Shown here: positions 10,801 through 17,717 of the stretch, one piece after another | Position numbering within the stretch: the first letter of the stretch is position 1 | Layout: the number at the start of each line of letters is the position of its first letter | Assembly (NCBI RefSeq): GCF_040958095.1 | Contig: NC_091160.1 | Location: 42,079,194 to 42,143,193, forward strand | Source of the DNA: Procambarus clarkii | Lineage: Eukaryota; Arthropoda; Malacostraca; Decapoda; Cambaridae | Direction of reading: 5' to 3' | DNA: 64,000 nt | Program-made: the position numbers and the translations under genes | The notes under the pieces: generated by a model | Told to the model about the DNA's origin: nothing | What the model saw: only the letters and a program-made list of their open reading frames with translations | Databases searched by the model: none

Positions 10801-13800
10801 ACCCCCCCCCCTTCCCTGTATGATTTGGGGTCGGCCCCTCCCCAGATTTGGTTCCGGGCTCCCTTGGGTTCCTCGACCCCGTCCTTCCAGAGGTTTTCTG
10901 CCTCGTATCTCCCCTCGAAGAGGTTCGGGAGGCTCTTGCTGCATACCTCTGTGAGACCCAGGTTCCACCTCCGTGATGGATCTGTCTTTATTTGTGTTTG
11001 GTTCGTCTTCCCCATATTGGGTGCGTTTAGAGGTTCCAGAGTCTTCCTGGCTGGCAGTCTGTCCATTTTTTTGTTGGGGGCGTGGCATAGGTTTTGTTGG
11101 TCCCGCACGCTTGAGTGGCGAGAAACTTCTACAGTTCTGCAGGTTTACCTGGGGGCAAGTTGGAGCATCTTAATGCTTGCTTGTTCACCCCTGTGCTTTC
11201 TCGGGACATTGGCCTTGTGCAGCTGCACGTGCAGGTTCCTACCCTTTCGGCATCCTTGGTAGCTGAGGATTTGCGCACCCATGGGCATTTGGCTTTGGTC
11301 ATGCACTTCTTTCCCTTATTGAGCTGTCTTCTCCCTGGCTTGAGGAAGATGTGGAGGCATTGAGAGCCTGGCCTTCATCTGGGGTGCTGTCCTCAGTGGC
11401 TCGAGCATCGGCCGCACTGTTGAAGCTGTTTGTGCCTATCCTGAAGGAGGCAGTGTCTCTGTTCTTTGCTTCTCGCCTCATGTGCTGACAGGCTGTGCTC
11501 GCTCTCTCTTTTTGGAATCCGCTTGGGCCCTGGCTCTTAGGTTTTCATTACAGTTTTGTCTGTTGCTGTTTGCGGAGTCTGCTGTCACACAGTTTCTGCT
11601 GGCGGCTTCGTCCAGTTGTCGTCTTATGTCGGACTTGTTGGTTCTCTGGGGCGACCGGTCTCGGTCTTCTCAGAAGGGTCGTGCCAGGGTTCGTGAGTTC
11701 TGCTGGTCAAGGTAGGCTTTGGTGCCAGCTTCTGAGCCAACGATGCCTTCGAAGCCAGCGTCGTCTGGCCGGTACAATTATCGCTCTGTTCATTGGCCAG
11801 CTTCTCGTAAGGAGTGTTGACCCTTTCGCAATTTGCCCTGTTAACAGGGCGATGGGGGCGAGGCTCACTCTGTTTGCTCGCACTTGATCCCACGATTTGT
11901 GGGTGTTTTCAGTTGTGACATCCGGCCTGTGGTGGCGTTGGGTGGCGGCTCTTCCTTCGGGGGGTTCGGGGCTGACGGGGCAGGCGTCTTCCCGTGTGCT
12001 TCATCAGGTTATCTTGGAGTGGGTGCGCTTGAGCGTGGTCGAAATGACCCCATCCCCTCAGGTGGGTTTCTCGCCTGTTCCCAGTGCCGAAACGAGACTG
12101 TGTGGATCTGCGGTTCATTTTGGACTTGTCCCGTCTGAACCCCTGGATTCCTTGCCTCTCCTTTTGGATGACCACTCTGTCTCGGGTCCAGCTTCTTTTG
12201 GAGCCGGGTGCTTGGATGATGTCTCTGGATCTCAAGGATGCTTATTGGCACATCCCTATTCATTCGGGGTTCAGGGACTGGCTAGGTTTCGTGGTGGGGT
12301 ATCAGGCTTACTGTTTTCGTTGCCTTCCTTTTAGCTTGCATCTGGCACCTTGCGTATTCACATTTCTTAGCCGGGTCGTGGTGACCCGTTTGCGTCTGCT
12401 AGGAATTTGGGTCCTGGCCGACCTCAATGACTGGCTGACGTGGGCTTCCAGCTGGTCCACTTGTCTGCTCACCAGGAGTGTGGTTCTTTCCAAGCTTGTC
12501 GGGTTCGGGTTATTGGTGAACTGTGGAAAATCCCATCTGGTTCCGTTCCAGGTTCAGTCCTGGCTGGGTCTTGTTTGGGACACTTCCATGTCTCTCCCTC
12601 TAGAGGCATTGCTGAGGCTGTAGTCTTGCCTTCATCTGTTTCTGAGGGGGGTGGCTGCTCAAGCAGTTGTGTGGGAGTTTAAACTTTGCCGTGCTGGTCT
12701 ACCCACTGGGTCGGATTTGGCTTCGCCGTGTGTTCAGGTTCCTTCGGGGACCTTCCGCTTCTCTCGTGATTGCTAGGTTCGTCCTTCAGGGGCCTTGTGT
12801 TGGTTGCTGCGTTGCGAGCTTCCTCTTCAGGGTTTTTGGGGTTCAGTGCCTTGGCGCCTATCCGAGCCCCTCACTCGATGTGTTCAGGGACATGTCGTCC
12901 CTCGGCTGGGGCTTTGTGACCAGTGCTCACCAGGCTGGCCAGGGGCGATGGGGTCTGCTTTTCCGTCGGGCTCACAGCACAGTGCTGGAGTTCGTGGTGG
13001 TTTGGCTGTTCGGAAGGTTTAGGTCACTTGGGATTCGACCATCCAGTTCCATTCGGACTGTTCTCTGGTGGTTCATTGCCTGAACTGCGGTTCTCTTTGG
13101 GGCTGGTCGGCTTGTCTGCTGCCTTCTCGGGATTTGGCTCTGTGGGGTTCATATCTGAAGAGTGTCCAGCATCCTGGCAGATGGCCTGTCTCTGTTCATT
13201 TCCCTGTCCACAGAATGGATGGTCGACGATTGTTTGAGGCTTAGCCTCCAAACTTGAGTCTTGGATAGCCGGCAAGGGGAGGGAAGGCCTGCTCGGACAA
13301 GCAGCACGGCAGTGGAGTGTGACGTTTGCTTGTTTCCTTGGGATTGGAGGGAGTTCTACCTCTCTTTGGTTTTTTGTTGTACTTTTCTTACCATGTGGGG
13401 TTTGTTTTGTTATGCCTACCTTTCTGGGTGCCTAACCCCGGTCGATGGCAGATAAGGAAAACCCCCAACCACTGGGAGGTTTTCCAGGGCTATTGCTCCC
13501 TGCAACCTCTGAGGGGGCCAGGTTCTGGTTCATGGTCCCCGGTAGGTCGAACTTGATTGACAAATGCCCCTGTCTAATATATCGCACATTACCCCGATAG
13601 CTCCAGGGAGCCTCCGGGGCTCGCCCAGTAAATGGCATTTCATTACATTCAACGTTGGTTTCTTTAACGCTGAAAATATTACGTATTGATAAAACTGGCA
13701 TTAATGTTATATAGGACTTGAAGAATTTACATAAACTTATAAATTAATATTTTTTCATCATTTCAGATTCTGCTATTAGTGTATCTGGTGCCTGTGTTTG

Positions 13801-15437
13801 CTCGCCTGGCTGGCTTCCCAGTACTGGAGCTTCACCTCACTCATAATTTTGCTTCCTGTTTTGTTATATTCTTGACTGTTCAGTACATATTTCTGTGTGT
13901 TCCTCATGTGTTTAAATTTTTGAAGCACATTTACAGCACTCTTGTAGAAATGGTTGAACTATATGGACCTCTAGGAGTTATAATTACTCTGTGGAGTCGT
14001 CTGTTTGTTCCCATACAGTTGCTTATTTTCTGGTTAATTCTTTTCATTACTCAGCTATATAACCATTATTTACCTTCTCATAATACAGCTGTAGCACCTA
14101 AGCCAGGTACAGCTTTAACATCACCTGGTGGTGCTCTGGTTGGTGTGACTGCAGCAGTAACGGGTGGGGCAACAGCTGGGTCGGCGAGTACGGCATCTAT
14201 AGCGAGTTCGGCTCCGAGTGAGATGTGGTATTTGGTAATAGTGCAGAGTGCTGCCGAGGTTTGCTACACGCCTCTCATGTTGGCCGGCACCTGCGTCGCC
14301 GTCTCGTACGCTTCTCGGATTATTTTATCCATTACTAGAACTTACACGGCTGGTCCTGGAGCAGCACCGCTGCCAGATGATCTTGTTCACTCGGGCTGGA
14401 CGGAGGGTGTCACAATGGCTCTTCTGGCAGTGCAGACTTCACTCTTAAATATGGCAATGCCTGAACGCTTGGCAGTTTTGTCCATAATCTTGCTTATCGT
14501 TGTCTCGTCACTGGTTCAAAGTATGTATGAAATTGTTGAGCCAGTAGTTTTAGCCCTCAGTGCTCAGGGTGTAGCATCTATATCCAGGCATGCTCGTGCT
14601 GTGAGTGCGTGCTTACTGTTGCTGTTGCTTCCACTATACATGGTTTATATGTTCACACTGATATTTGAGCAAGACTTTTGGCTACTGCTTGTTGTATCCA
14701 CAAGCATCATGACTTCTGTGCAAGTGTTGGGTTTATTGGCAACATATGTGCTTCTCACATGGGATGCAGTTTGTGCACAGCCATGGCCAGGATTAGATGA
14801 TTTGGTTTATTATACTCGAGCTACTACAAGGGTGTTTGAGTTCATTGTTGCTGTGTTTGTTGTGGGTGCTGGGGTGAAGGAGTCTATAACAGGTCAGTGG
14901 TCATGGATCAATGCTGTTGTGTTGCTGATTCACTGTTACTTTAATGTCTGGCAACGTTTACAGCAAGGCTGGAAGAGTTTCTTGCTAAGATTAGAGGCAG
15001 CTAAAAAGATATCTGCCTTACCAGAAGCTTCTCAAGAACAGCTGCAAGCCCACAATGATGTCTGTGCCATTTGTTACGCAGAAATGACTTCAGCTCGAAC
15101 TACACACTGCAATCACTTATTCCATGGCCCATGCTTACGCAAATGGCTGTATGTTCAAGATAAATGTCCCATGTGTCATGCTCCCATCACACTTAAGGAT
15201 ACAGATTATCCTGAAAATGCTGAGCAAGATGCCACTGATGCCCATCCACCACCACCTGAGTCTATTGAGACAGAACTGGGGGCAAATATTCCCTTGCCCG
15301 ATGGCGAGAATGAAGATTTAAGTCTTTTGAACACTGACGAGGAAGATGGTGAAGAGTTACAAGATGGGTATGCATTGCACGAACCAATGATAGGGATTGA
15401 GGCGGGGGAAGCACATGTTAGTCATATTCTAGAGTAA
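1833..15437 (+). CDS. RNF145: RNF145-like ER membrane RING-H2 E3 ubiquitin ligase (five exons)
   Basis: Joined exons 1833-1863, 4562-4732, 5678-5853, 8838-8996 and 13767-15437 give 735 codons plus TAA, with GT/AG at every junction and consistent phases. The product is a polytopic membrane protein of the TRC8/RNF139-RNF145 family. The N-terminal part (exons 2 to 5) contains many hydrophobic segments. The C-terminal RING-H2 has ligands C612, C615, C627, H629, H632, C635, C646 and C649 and is followed by an acidic tail. It matches vertebrate RNF145 better than RNF139: the conserved blocks around LRVPG, VELYGPLG, TEGVTMALLAVQT, QSMYEIVEPVVLAL and TSVQVLG follow RNF145 in order. In mammals RNF145 acts in the ER in sterol-regulated ubiquitination of HMG-CoA reductase and has been linked to SCAP. 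Arthropods do not make sterols de novo, so the substrate here is open. An Ala/Gly/Ser/Thr-rich insert (about residues 286-328) and the long acidic tail make it slightly longer than the human protein. Confidence 0.88.
2229..2466 (-). mobile_element. tRNA-derived SINE, family S2, near full length
   Basis: Lies in intron 1, antisense to the gene. On the minus strand the head reads GAGCTGGTCGGCCGAGCGG (A box) and then GGGTTCGATCCCAGGCGCCG (B box). The body contains AAACAATGGGCAGAGTTTC, and the 3' module T3 (GGGCCGCGGGGACACTAAAG, then a stretch ending ATCTTGAG-like) follows. Copies at 32569-32800 and 54079-54328 share the whole structure. The Pol III boxes look intact. Confidence 0.85.
3163..3429 (+). 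mobile_element. tRNA-derived SINE, family S3, with poly(A) tail
   Basis: In intron 1. The head CCAGTCTCCGTGGTGCAGCG carries an A box, followed by a B-box-like GGGTTCATATCC and the body CCGGGGAGGATTTACTGGGC. The 3' part CCCGAAACGCTACGTGTACT is shared with the T1 LINE tails. A 12-base A-run ends it. It is very similar to 44405-44672. Confidence 0.85.
3838..4038 (+). mobile_element. tRNA-derived SINE, family S1
   Basis: In intron 1. A cloverleaf-like head is bounded by a perfect 7-bp acceptor stem (GGACGGT ... ACCGTCC), with A box GGTAGAGCG and B box GGCGTTCAGTCCC. The body (GGTTGGGCACCATTCC, then the segment ending TGGCTTAGCACTTTCTCC) recurs at 26228, 29521, 32811, 42452 and 52846. Confidence 0.85.
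4562..4732 (+). CDS. RNF145: RNF145-like exon 2
   Basis: Encodes residues 11-67 plus one base. A polypyrimidine-AG acceptor (TTTTTTCAG) precedes it and a GTGAGT donor follows at 4733. It carries the conserved family N-terminus (VILRVPGYLILDYWYQNDVR), which aligns with the first membrane-associated block of vertebrate RNF145/RNF139. It enters and leaves in phase 1. Confidence 0.85.
4733..5489 (+). other. Intron 2 without recognised elements
   Basis: AT-rich intronic sequence containing short CAC-rich runs around 4940-5060. I see no conserved coding block and no repeat family of this window until the T1 tail at 5490. Confidence 0.5.
5490..5615 (+). mobile_element. LINE/SINE 3' tail, module T1
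   Basis: Reads GCCGAAACGCTTTGCGTAAT, then GGCATTGTATGTACTAGC, and ends with CCTGAATAAAC plus a T-run. Homologous tails sit at 26518-26580, 50183-50312 and 56908-57029, and the first 30 bases also form the 3' part of S3 SINEs. It contains a plus-strand AATAAA 63 bp before exon 3, a potential cryptic polyadenylation site inside the gene. Confidence 0.7.
5678..5853 (+). CDS. RNF145: RNF145-like exon 3
   Basis: Encodes residues 68-126. The acceptor TTGACAG precedes it and a GTATTG donor follows at 5854. It enters in phase 1 and leaves in phase 0. It contains the LVSLYMHYLTIAVLAAADTF segment, at the position of the vertebrate segment that carries a sterol-sensing YLYF-type motif; here the motif region reads YMHY. 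That correspondence is from memory of the family and not from an alignment. Confidence 0.85.
5903..6001 (+). repeat. Three tandem copies of a 33-bp unit
   Basis: AAGAGAATGATTGTATAATC recurs at 5910, 5943 and 5976, a period of 33 bp with very few differences. It lies at the 5' end of intron 3. This is a small local tandem duplication with no obvious relative elsewhere in the window. Confidence 0.85.
6350..6813. mobile_element. Non-autonomous hAT-type DNA transposon (interrupted)
   Basis: Bounded by a perfect 8-bp target duplication AACTAGAG (6342-6349 and 6814-6821), diagnostic of hAT. The ends are imperfect inverted repeats: CAGTGATTTTCAACC at the left, and TAGCAATTATCAACC read inward on the minus strand at the right. 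Internal motifs include a GCAGCACAGTGA-type segment near the left and CGGCACATCTACAGATGC near the right. No transposase remains. An SB element is inserted inside at 6534-6694. Lies in intron 3. Confidence 0.75.
6534..6694 (+). mobile_element. Snapback element (SB) nested in the hAT element
   Basis: Left arm CACACACTAGAAAGTGAAG ... GACGACGACGTTTCG; right arm is its reverse complement, CGAAACGTCGTCGTC-type ... CTAGTGTGTGG. The conserved 3' tail TTCAGCCACGTTATTGTGAC and CATCTGC follow. ACAAAT flanks both sides (6528-6533, 6695-6700), a possible target duplication. The left arm is shorter on its inner side than the right arm. Confidence 0.7.
6822..8837 (+). other. Remainder of intron 3, no recognised gene
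   Basis: Contains a short (AG)n run (about 7157-7172) and a poly(A) run (about 7521-7535). The block of about 7190-8330 has less AT bias than its surroundings and resembles an inserted, unidentified repeat, but no terminal repeats, RT motifs or tRNA boxes are visible. Confidence 0.4.
8838..8996 (+). CDS. RNF145: RNF145-like exon 4
   Basis: Encodes residues 127-179, phase 0 at both ends. Acceptor TTTTTTCAG, donor GTAATG at 8997. The product contains one hydrophobic segment (QVAAIVFHTLVATFVTFFLD), consistent with a transmembrane helix of the TRC8-type N-terminal domain, and ends in a charged stretch (ECNKDK). Confidence 0.85.
9067..9441 (+). repeat. Left inverted terminal repeat of DIRS-like element
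   Basis: Matches the reverse complement of 13252-13630 with scattered mismatches and small indels. Shared landmarks are CTCCCTGGAGCTATCGGG near the tip, ACCAGAACCTGGCCCC, TTAGGCACCCA and GGTAAGAAAAGTACAACAAA. Confidence 0.9.
12084..12640 (+). pseudogene. DIRS-type reverse transcriptase remnant
   Basis: One open frame of 179 codons (12084-12623) covers the RT fingers and palm: an FILDLSRLNPW block, SLDLKDAYWHIPIHSGFRDW (first catalytic Asp), YCFRCLPFSLHLAPCVFT, then the region expected to read YLDDW, here ADLNDWL, so the second catalytic Asp of the motif is changed to Asn. After it come KSHLVPFQVQSWLGLVWD, typical of DIRS RT. The altered active site and broken flanking frames indicate a dead copy. 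Confidence 0.8.
12890..13235 (+). pseudogene. DIRS-type RNase H remnant
   Basis: Frame-broken translation gives FRDMSSLGWGF (RNase H start, where a DAS-type catalytic motif is expected), QGRWGLLFRRAHSTVLEF, an ILADGLSL block and STEWMVDD. The order matches DIRS RNase H, including the ADALSR-like and STEW-like motifs. At least two in-frame stops are present. The right ITR begins within about 20 bp, so no recombinase gene follows. Confidence 0.7.
13252..13630 (-). repeat. Right inverted terminal repeat of DIRS-like element
   Basis: Reverse-complement partner of 9067-9441. Only about 136 bp separates its end from exon 5. Confidence 0.9.
13767..15437 (+). CDS. RNF145: RNF145-like exon 5 (terminal coding exon with RING-H2)
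   Basis: Encodes residues 180-735. The acceptor ATCATTTCAG ends at 13766 and the frame opens ILLLVYLVPVF without a new ATG, so this is an internal frame and not an independent gene. It carries most of the membrane segments, the low-complexity Ala/Gly/Ser/Thr insert (about residues 286-328), the conserved WTEGVTMALLAVQT and SIILLIVVSSLVQSMYEI blocks, a WKSFLLRLEAAKKISALP linker, the RING-H2 (C-x2-C-x11-C-x-H-x2-H-x2-C-x10-C-x2-C) and a Glu/Asp-rich tail. All eight zinc ligands are present. Confidence 0.92.
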   Translation: MLLLVYLVPVFARLAGFPVLELHLTHNFASCFVIFLTVQYIFLCVPHVFKFLKHIYSTLVEMVELYGPLGVIITLWSRLFVPIQLLIFWLILFITQLYNHYLPSHNTAVAPKPGTALTSPGGALVGVTAAVTGGATAGSASTASIASSAPSEMWYLVIVQSAAEVCYTPLMLAGTCVAVSYASRIILSITRTYTAGPGAAPLPDDLVHSGWTEGVTMALLAVQTSLLNMAMPERLAVLSIILLIVVSSLVQSMYEIVEPVVLALSAQGVASISRHARAVSACLLLLLLPLYMVYMFTLIFEQDFWLLLVVSTSIMTSVQVLGLLATYVLLTWDAVCAQPWPGLDDLVYYTRATTRVFEFIVAVFVVGAGVKESITGQWSWINAVVLLIHCYFNVWQRLQQGWKSFLLRLEAAKKISALPEASQEQLQAHNDVCAICYAEMTSARTTHCNHLFHGPCLRKWLYVQDKCPMCHAPITLKDTDYPENAEQDATDAHPPPPESIETELGANIPLPDGENEDLSLLNTDEEDGEELQDGYALHEPMIGIEAGEAHVSHILE

Positions 15438-15531
15438 GAAGACAACTCTTGTTATTAGTAAGCTGACAAAGTTTGAGAAGCTGAGCTTAAAGCCGTCATT
15501 AAAATTCTATTCCTTACACTTTGTTTTACGA

Positions 15532-15728
15532 GGTGAGTGCAGGAGCAGACTACTTCTGACTCCTGTTAGCAGGCTGAGAGCTTTTCCCTACCATAGCTCA
15601 TGGTAAGCCTTACCCACTAGTTTTACACACAGGTGGGTACAGGAGCAGACTACTTCTGACTCCTGTTAGCAGGCTGAGAGCTTTTCCCTACCATAGCTCA
15701 TGGTGAGCCTTACCCCACTAGTTTTACA
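15532..15728 (+). repeat. Tandem duplication of a 100-bp segment in the 3' UTR
   Basis: AGGAGCAGACTACTTCTGAC starts at 15541 and again at 15641, and both copies continue nearly identically through CATAGCTCATGGT to the segment CACTAGTTTTACAC. Only a few bases differ, so the duplication looks recent. Confidence 0.85.
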
Positions 15729-15734
15729 CTGGAA

Positions 15735-15896
15735 CACAACCTGCCCACTGGTTAACAGCCAGGTACCCAGTTACTGCTCGGTGAACAGAGAAAGAGTTAA
15801 GGATTGATGTCCAGACAGTCCTCCCTGGCCAGGACTTGAACCTCGAGAAATCCCTCATCGGGGGGAGTGTGGTAGTACCACTACACCGCTAGGGAA
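15735..15896 (-). mobile_element. tRNA-derived SINE, family S3 (antisense)
   Basis: On the minus strand: CTAGCGGTGTAGTGGTACTA (A box), GGTTCAAGTCCTGGCC (B box), then a CAGGGAGGACTG-type body and the CTGTTCACCGAGCAGTAACT segment. Lies within the presumed 3' UTR, head pointing back toward the polyadenylation site. Confidence 0.75.
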
Positions 15897-16210
15897 GAGT
15901 TGTGTAAAATCTTTTGCCTACTGTATTGCAACTATTTGTCCTTGGATCAGATATCGGCAGAGGTGGGCAGACCCTAGTTCAGCAGGGACTGAATTCCTGG
16001 AACTTGATCCATTGTGAGGATTGTGACTGGGAAAGTCAGTTTTTTCTAGGCATGACTGAAGTATGAACTGATGGTCCATTTTACAGGAATTCTGGACAAT
16101 GTAACTTTTTTTCAATGTTAAAAACTAGAAGAGAAATGTGTGTTATGTACCAATACAAAAATGTCTCTTTCAAATTTGATATATGAATAAATTATACATC
16201 AAATATATAT

Positions 16211-17715
16211 TTTAAATCAGGGTCAGTTGTGCACAATCTATGCAGAAAAATGTCATGTAGAATTGTATGGCAAGTGAGCTCAGCATTGAAGGACTTGGTC
16301 AAGTTCAATACAACTCTCCCCCTCAAGTGCCATCGTGGAGAGGCTCTTCTCTCTGGGGAAATACATCATCGGGGGGTTTCACTGACACCCATTTTGACAT
16401 GCTAGTCTTGAAGGAAAACTGGAACATTCAAGCTATTATATTTTGTGCTAGTTATAAGTACTGTACAGTAGTAATTGACCGTAACCTTCAGTTCCTTTTG
16501 AGGAATGGGTGACCATCTTTGGATAGCTGTTACTTCCGAATGTACATAGTTACTTGGTGGTCTGTTGACTAAAATGTTTGTTTAAACTGCTTTCTGAAGA
16601 ACGGCTAAATATCTATATCTATATTTTATCTTAATTACAATTTTCCTTTAAAGTTTCCTCTCGTGTGTGTGATACTTCGGTGATGTTTTACCCCATAAAT
16701 TGTTTCTCAAGTACCGTATTACTATATTCTTGTGAATTGTGTAATGAAAATGTTCTGATAAGACTACAGAAATTTTCAGCAGACATTCCATTATATCTGA
16801 CCACCAGTGTGGGTGTTTTTCTTGTGAGAATTACCCAAAATTAAGGGTGACAGCTTTTCTAATGTGATAAATGTCACTTTATGATCAGTGTTTATTAATT
16901 CATTGTTAATCATAATGTTCAAATGGTGCAAGTTCCATTTTCATAAAATATTCATTCTTGTTAATTACAAACATACTGTATTTGGCTTCAATCAAAAGTT
17001 CCTTGTAAAGCTTGAATGTGAAGCACTTAATAACACTATTGTTGATATTAACATTGAGTAAAGAAAATATTGAAGAAAGTTTGTATGTCGTGACTTAACA
17101 CTGCTGCAGTAACCCAATATGGCCCCGCATGTTGCACACTCTAGGGACTTATATCATTCTTTGACTGTTTGTTTTGACTCATAAATTGGCCATTGTAGAT
17201 TCACATGGAGCACACTTTCCACCTTATTGTAGCAAATTGTAGATAATTTATTGAAAATATGATGTATTCATAATGCACACAATTTAAAAAAAAATTGAGA
17301 GGTCGTATATGAGGAATCCATAAGAAAGGCACAAGTTCTGTAAGTTTAAACCTTGAGCTGGGGGATATGGCATGTCTGTTATTGCTAGACATTTGTTTTG
17401 AAGAAGGTTTAGATGTAGTTAACATATTCAAAAAAGAATTTTGTGAAGACAAACAGCTTCATAGACTAAGCTGTCACCAAGGCTGGTTGAGCCCAGGCCA
17501 GACTGTGATAGAACAGCTGTCAAAATCGTTTACAGGTAATGGCATCATTATATGTACAAGCTGGTACAGTATATTGTATGATGTATTTGAGAGTGAATCT
17601 TAAAGTAAACTGAAGCCAGGAGGTGATAGATAAAAGCACCATTGTTGTACTGTACGAACCACATGTGAAAATAATGCTACATAGTCTCTCTGGCTTGGCA
17701 CCTTCATTTGATAAT
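16211..17715. other. Stretch without recognised features
   Basis: AT-rich, no convincing exon, RT motif, tRNA box or tandem array. It could be distal 3' UTR or intergenic DNA. Confidence 0.5.
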
Positions 17716-17717
17716 TA

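Larger units (their letters stand above)
9067..13630 (+). mobile_element. Degenerate DIRS1-like tyrosine-recombinase retrotransposon in intron 4
   Basis: About 4.56 kb bounded by inverted terminal repeats of about 375 bp (9067-9441 and 13252-13630). Inside are remnants of a gag-like region (about 10.0-11.8 kb), a reverse transcriptase (about 12084-12640) and RNase H (about 12890-13230), each broken by stops and frameshifts. The RT blocks SLDLKDAYWHIPIH and LNDWLTWAS, and an RNase H block ending STEWMVDD, match DIRS-type RT-RH and not gypsy or LINE RTs. Inverted termini with no visible target duplication fit DIRS integration. The tyrosine recombinase and methyltransferase expected after RNase H are absent, so the copy is non-autonomous. 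It is sense to the gene and fills nearly all of intron 4. Confidence 0.85.
15438..16210 (+). other. Probable 3' UTR of RNF145-like gene
   Basis: Begins after the TAA. A candidate AATAAA lies at 16186-16191. The UTR would include a 100-bp tandem duplication and an antisense S3 SINE. Later polyadenylation cannot be excluded because the next several kb remain AT-rich without another gene. Confidence 0.45.

Noticed and set aside
10374..11262. Open frames of about 200 to 244 codons on both strands
   Set aside because: They lie inside the DIRS-like element, are GC-rich shadows of a decayed gag-like region, and match nothing I recognise as an independent gene.
1833..15437. RNF139/TRC8 as the orthologue
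   Set aside because: The RING and overall layout fit both, but the membrane-domain blocks (VELYGPLG, TEGVTMALLAVQT, QSMYEIVEPVVLAL) follow RNF145 more closely. A phylogeny would settle it.
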